Source: an uncultured Prevotellaceae bacterium
GTDB lineage: Bacteria > Bacteroidota > Bacteroidia > Bacteroidales > Bacteroidaceae
Assembly: GCA_946404865.1 (NCBI GenBank)
Contig: CAMJFC010000002.1
Span: 1-64,000 of the forward strand
Reading direction: 5' to 3'
Length of the DNA: 64,000 nt
In this document: positions 60,836 through 64,000 of the stretch, piece by piece
How the letters are laid out: each line of letters begins with the position of its first letter
How positions within the stretch are numbered: position 1 is the first letter of the stretch
The notes under the pieces: model-generated
Told to the model about the DNA's origin: nothing
Databases searched by the model: none
Seen by the model: the letters and a program-made list of their open reading frames with translations, nothing else
Program-made: the position numbers and the translations under genes

Positions 60836-61936
60836 TCATCCCCTCAGGGCGAGGTTGTAGTTGTAATAACTGCTGTCGCCCGTGATTTCTTTGATGACGT
60901 TGATGAAAGAGGGGAAACGGACATCCTCGCCCTCGGTGATGCCTTTCGTCTCGAGAATCATCATGCCGGGGTGGGGCGAGATAAAGGTGTCGAGTTCAAA
61001 GAACTGTCCCTTCCAAATGAAACTCTTCCGTATTTTGTGGATAGTCAGCCGGTAAGGGTCAGCTTGTTGCAACAGCGACTGGTAGAGGTTGTTGCTCACT
61101 TGGCGCTCCGTTTCCAACTGCTCTTTGTCGGAGATGCGTTTCTTCGTGGTGTGCACATTGACGAACTTCCCGTTCCACCCGTGACGGCGCAAGCGCACCT
61201 CGCAACCGGGTTCGGCCACCAGATAAGTCTGGGTGATGTCGCTCTCGATGGCGTAGGGAACCTCGTCGGTCAGTTCCACCAAGTATTTGCGCTCCTCCTC
61301 AATGGGTTGCGGCAGTCCTAACACATTCGATATCTCTTTCAGCACACGGTTGATTTTCGCGTCGAAATCTTCGTGGTTGTTGATGACGCGCAGATGCGAA
61401 TGTCCCGTCCACGCTTCAATCACTTTTTTGTCGAGCATACGGGCAATCTGCAATCCCTCCTCGTCGGCCTTCTCATTGCGGCTGGCGTTGTTGCTGGTGG
61501 TGTAGAACTGCTCTGCGCCGTCGGCAGCACTCACCAGGTGCAGCACGGCATCGTAGCGGGTGTCGCGCAGTTCGGCGGTCGAGGTGCCCACAGCAGCCGT
61601 AATCTGTTCCCACATCTCGGGTTTCATATAGGCCGAGATATCCATCGCGCCACGGTCGCAGACAATGACGCAGGGTTCTTCGCAGGTCTCAGCCATCCGC
61701 ATGAACTTGTCTTCCAACGCCAGTTGCACCTCCAATGTGGCTTTCTCGCCTTCGTAGAAGAAATCCTTGTTTTTCGTCAGGTAGTCCATGCCCGACTGCG
61801 TGAACATCGTGGGTACTTCCGGGATGGTAAACACCTTGTATCCCAGGCTCGAGAAATGTTCTATCACTCTCACTAAAGCGGTTGTCTTGCCCGCGCAGGG
61901 TCCTCCTGTGAGGACGATTTTTTTGATATCTTTCAT
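60836..61936 (-). CDS. AAA-type NTPase with C-terminal CYTH domain (Ttd14-like)
   Basis: A 366-residue protein. The N-terminal half is a P-loop NTPase of the NadR-kinase-like type (TGGPCAGKTT near residue 10). The C-terminal half (about 185-366) is a CYTH triphosphate-tunnel domain beginning IEEERKYLVEL. This fusion resembles the Ttd14 group known from animals and occurring in Bacteroidetes. CYTH domains handle triphosphates or phosphoinositides. The start at 61936 gives MKDIKKIVL; upstream residues are excluded because the -7 box lies there. Confidence 0.85.
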   Translation of the reverse strand: MKDIKKIVLTGGPCAGKTTALVRVIEHFSSLGYKVFTIPEVPTMFTQSGMDYLTKNKDFFYEGEKATLEVQLALEDKFMRMAETCEEPCVIVCDRGAMDISAYMKPEMWEQITAAVGTSTAELRDTRYDAVLHLVSAADGAEQFYTTSNNASRNEKADEEGLQIARMLDKKVIEAWTGHSHLRVINNHEDFDAKINRVLKEISNVLGLPQPIEEERKYLVELTDEVPYAIESDITQTYLVAEPGCEVRLRRHGWNGKFVNVHTTKKRISDKEQLETERQVSNNLYQSLLQQADPYRLTIHKIRKSFIWKGQFFELDTFISPHPGMMILETKGITEGEDVRFPSFINVIKEITGDSSYYNYNLALRG

Positions 61937-61968
61937 TGGATAGGATTGTAGTAGTCGATATGACAGTG

Positions 61969-61976
61969 CAAAAGTA
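61969..61976 (-). promoter_or_regulatory. -7 box for the ATPase-CYTH gene
   Basis: On the minus strand TACTTTTG fits TAnnTTTG, 32 bases before the ATG at 61936. It pairs with the plus-strand promoter for the histidine phosphatase gene. Confidence 0.5.
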
Positions 61977-62032
61977 CGAAAAGAAATCTGAAAAAATGAA
62001 AGATGCAATCAGAATGTTTTGCTTTTTTTCAT

Positions 62033-62040
62033 TACTTTTG
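62033..62040 (+). promoter_or_regulatory. -7 box for the histidine phosphatase gene
   Basis: TACTTTTG followed by CACC fits TAnnTTTG, 16 bases before the ATG at 62057. It rules out the longer upstream start at 62003. Confidence 0.55.
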
Positions 62041-62056
62041 CACCAAAAATTGGACA

Positions 62057-62563
62057 ATGACTCGATTATTATTAGTTCGACACGGTCAGACCGTCGGCAA
62101 TGTGAACCAGATATTACAAGGGCAAGACCCCGGAGAGCTGACCGACGAGGGGCGCAGACAGGCCGCTGAAGTACGCGACAAGCTCCTTGCTGAACCCATC
62201 GACGCTTTCTATGCCAGCGACCTCACTCGGGCCGTGGAGACGTGCGCCATCATCGCCGCGCCCCATGGTAAGGAAGTGCACACCACACCGCTGCTGCGCG
62301 AGCGCGACTGGGGTGACTTCACCGGCATGTTCATCCCTGACCTGAAAGACAAGGTGTGGCCCGACAATGTGGAAACCATCGGTCAGATGAAAGACCGCGC
62401 ACAGCGGTTCATGGACTTGCTTCGCCAGAATCATCCCGGGCAGATTGTCGTGGCTGTGGGGCATGGCATCATCAACAAGGCCATCCAATCGGTCTATTAC
62501 GACCGCCCGATGCACGAGGTGGAGAAAATGACCAATGCTGAGGTGAGGGAGATTGTTTTATAG
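62057..62563 (+). CDS. Histidine phosphatase family protein (phosphoglycerate mutase-like)
   Basis: A 168-residue phosphatase of the cofactor-dependent phosphoglycerate mutase superfamily. The catalytic RHG motif is at residues 8-10 (LLVRHGQT), and a second catalytic histidine is in VAVGHGIIN. An ASDLTRAVETC segment is typical. The substrate could be a phosphorylated metabolite or a CobC-type compound. It is transcribed from its own promoter. Confidence 0.88.
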   Translation: MTRLLLVRHGQTVGNVNQILQGQDPGELTDEGRRQAAEVRDKLLAEPIDAFYASDLTRAVETCAIIAAPHGKEVHTTPLLRERDWGDFTGMFIPDLKDKVWPDNVETIGQMKDRAQRFMDLLRQNHPGQIVVAVGHGIINKAIQSVYYDRPMHEVEKMTNAEVREIVL

Positions 62564-62609
62564 TAGTGTTAAGCCATGAATGGACCATCAATGTGATTGA
62601 TGAAAAACA

Positions 62610-62642
62610 ATTCGGGGATGCCGACTGGCGGCACCCCCGAAT
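62610..62642 (+). terminator. Strong hairpin after the histidine phosphatase gene
   Basis: ATTCGGGG and CCCCGAAT are perfect reverse complements, with an inner TGCCG/CGGCA stem. No T run follows on the plus strand, so it may be a bidirectional attenuating hairpin rather than a classic terminator. The rest of the gap 62564-62780 shows no gene. Confidence 0.65.
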
Positions 62643-62780
62643 CTCGTAGATATGGATGATTCAAATTTATTAATAACTATCCTGAACAACTTTTACCTTC
62701 ATCCACTTTTACCTTTTTGTTCTTAAATCCAATTGCCTGTTTGTTACCCTAAAAACATCTTTGCACATATATAGAGTTAA

Positions 62781-63902
62781 TTAACGGTGTCCTCCATGTC
62801 CGCCACCTGAGCGTGAGCCGCCTCCGAAGCTTCCACCACGGCTACCGCCGCCAAAGCCACCAGAGTGTGAGCCTCCGCCACGGCTACCGCCGCCGAACGA
62901 ACCGCCAGAGTGTGAGCCTCCGCCACGGCTACCGCCGCCGAACGAACCGCTGCTACGTGAGGGTGAGCTCATGCTGCGTGAGGGTGAGGAACCCATGCTG
63001 CGCGAGGGAGCAGTTCTCATTTCGCGTGAAGGAGCAGTTCTCATTTCGCGCGAGGGAGCAGTTCTCATTTCGCGCGAGGGCGAAGTAGAGCGGTTGCTTG
63101 GTGTGAATGTGCGTGAGGGACGGTCGCCTGATACATGACCACCATTGCTGCGGCTGCCTCCGTTGAAACCACCGTTGCTGTGGTTGCCGTTGCTGCGGTT
63201 CGGAGCTGTGGCGCGTGTCGAGCTCTCGCGGTTGCCTCCGTGGCCGAACGAACCGTTGTTGCGGCGGTTATCCTGGCGGTTGCCCATGCCTCCACGGTTG
63301 TCTTGGCGGTCGCGGTTGCCCATGCCTCCGCGGTTGGCCGAGCGGTTGGGATTGTGGTCGAAACCGTTGCGGTAGTCACCGCGCTCATATCCGTTGCGCA
63401 TGCCCTGATGGTGGTCGCGTCCTCTGTTCTCGCGCGGACCGAAGTGACGGCCGTGATACCAGCTGCGTCCTCCGTTGTGGTGCCAGCTATGGCCTCCGCG
63501 ATAGACGGTGTAGAAGTGCGGACGTCCGAAGTAGAAGTAGTCACGATACGGATAGCGTGCGTAGATGCCGAAGTGCCAGTAGCCAGCGTCCCAATAGATG
63601 GGGCGGTAGAAATAGGTGGCTGCACAGAAAGCGCGATACTGCCAATCGAGCAGGATATAGCTCATATCCATGTTGCGGTAGTTCCAATAGGCTCCGTAGA
63701 GGTCGGCCTGGGTGTTGACGCTCAACAAATAGTCGAGGTTGATTTCATACGCGGCCTCATACTGATCTTCGGTCAGATTCAGCTCATAAGCCATTTTGTC
63801 GGTCAGGAACAGAGCCTGCTGACGGGCCTGCTCATAGCCCATTGCGTTTGCTGATACTGTTACTGCGAACAGTGCGGTCAGTGCTACTAATAACTTCTTC
63901 AT
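62781..63902 (-). CDS. Gly/Ser/Arg-rich exported protein
   Basis: A 373-residue exported protein with signal peptide MKKLLVALTALFAVTVSANA. The first 150 residues (ALFLTDKMAYELNLTEDQY) look folded and aromatic-rich. The rest is low-complexity, rich in Gly, Ser, Arg, Asn and His, with tandem 8-residue units PSREMRTA and Gly/Ser-rich units such as GSFGGGSRGGG. No family is recognised beyond a generic DUF-type secreted protein. The region 63903-64000 contains no gene and its promoter must lie there. Confidence 0.7.
   Translation of the reverse strand: MKKLLVALTALFAVTVSANAMGYEQARQQALFLTDKMAYELNLTEDQYEAAYEINLDYLLSVNTQADLYGAYWNYRNMDMSYILLDWQYRAFCAATYFYRPIYWDAGYWHFGIYARYPYRDYFYFGRPHFYTVYRGGHSWHHNGGRSWYHGRHFGPRENRGRDHHQGMRNGYERGDYRNGFDHNPNRSANRGGMGNRDRQDNRGGMGNRQDNRRNNGSFGHGGNRESSTRATAPNRSNGNHSNGGFNGGSRSNGGHVSGDRPSRTFTPSNRSTSPSREMRTAPSREMRTAPSREMRTAPSRSMGSSPSRSMSSPSRSSGSFGGGSRGGGSHSGGSFGGGSRGGGSHSGGFGGGSRGGSFGGGSRSGGGHGGHR
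63007..63078 (-). repeat. Three 24-bp tandem repeats in the Gly/Ser/Arg-rich gene
   Basis: A 24-base unit is repeated three times with one or two changes and encodes the 8-residue unit PSREMRTA. The neighbouring GGGSRGGGSHSGG units at about 62820-62960 are also repeated. Confidence 0.88.
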
Positions 63903-64000
63903 AGTCGTATGTTTTTTATTGTTGTTATTCTTAGTTATGTTTTCACGATGCAAAAACAGTGCAAACCGAATGCAGAAAACTAGTTTTTTGCTGAGGTGCA

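Noticed and set aside
63135..63854. A 239-codon plus-strand frame rich in Val and Ala
   Set aside because: It is the antisense of the repeat-rich Gly/Ser/Arg protein; the biased composition comes from the repeat codons.

Overview
Organism and overall character. The window looks like a Bacteroidales chromosome, most likely Prevotella or a close relative. The reasons are several -7 promoter boxes of the form TAnnTTTG, a PorQ-type secretion protein, an UpxY-type NusG paralogue, BspA-like leucine-rich repeats, an alpha-2-macroglobulin-like protein and an energy transducer TonB. No rRNA, tRNA, CRISPR array or transposase was seen.

Left backbone (1-13.5 kb). On the minus strand lie a Bcp peroxiredoxin and a three-gene HipB/HipS/HipT-like toxin-antitoxin cassette. 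On the plus strand follow an iron alcohol dehydrogenase, a MATE transporter, a giant alpha-2-macroglobulin-like protein, a DUF1573 protein, MeaB GTPase and IspH.

Accessory locus (about 13.6-53.2 kb). This is the remarkable part. An UpxY-family antitermination protein behind a long, possibly structured leader heads about 30 genes all on the plus strand. The only clear intrinsic terminator I saw is at 53192-53229. Module A (14.8-26 kb) has a SrfB-like actin/Hsp70-fold ATPase, a SrfC-like P-loop protein, a membrane-anchored subtilase, a four-helix membrane protein and a second P-loop GTPase-like protein. Module B (26-37 kb) holds envelope or scaffold proteins with coiled coils, single membrane anchors, proline-rich spacers and Ig-like repeats, including two pairs of paralogues. 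Module C (37.2-44.7 kb) is a kinase with C-terminal zinc ribbon, a TerY-like VWA protein and a PP2C phosphatase (the TerY-P arrangement), then a MORN protein, a GrpE-like protein, a short Hsp70 and a DA1-like zinc peptidase. Module D (44.8-53.2 kb) is a variable cargo zone with two near-identical NAD synthetases, a TerB-domain protein, a TerB-like/SUMF1 fusion, leucine-rich-repeat genes and lipoproteins. Four of these cargo genes are preceded by a short conserved sequence that reads as the end of a coding region (V-V-P-D-T-stop).

How the locus may work (inference). A kinase/phosphatase/VWA switch could regulate two P-loop proteins, an SrfB ATPase, a private Hsp70/GrpE pair and two proteases, assembled at the inner membrane. 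The gene content suggests a stress, anti-phage or host-interaction machine. The combination of SrfB/SrfC with a TerY-P triad, Hsp70/GrpE and tandem nadE is one I do not know as a described system.

Right backbone (53.3-64 kb). Small envelope proteins, then cmk and porQ on the minus strand, TonB, a polyprenyl synthase, TatD, a PagL-like deacylase, a DUF6935-like protein, an ATPase-CYTH protein, a histidine phosphatase and a Gly/Ser/Arg-rich secreted protein.
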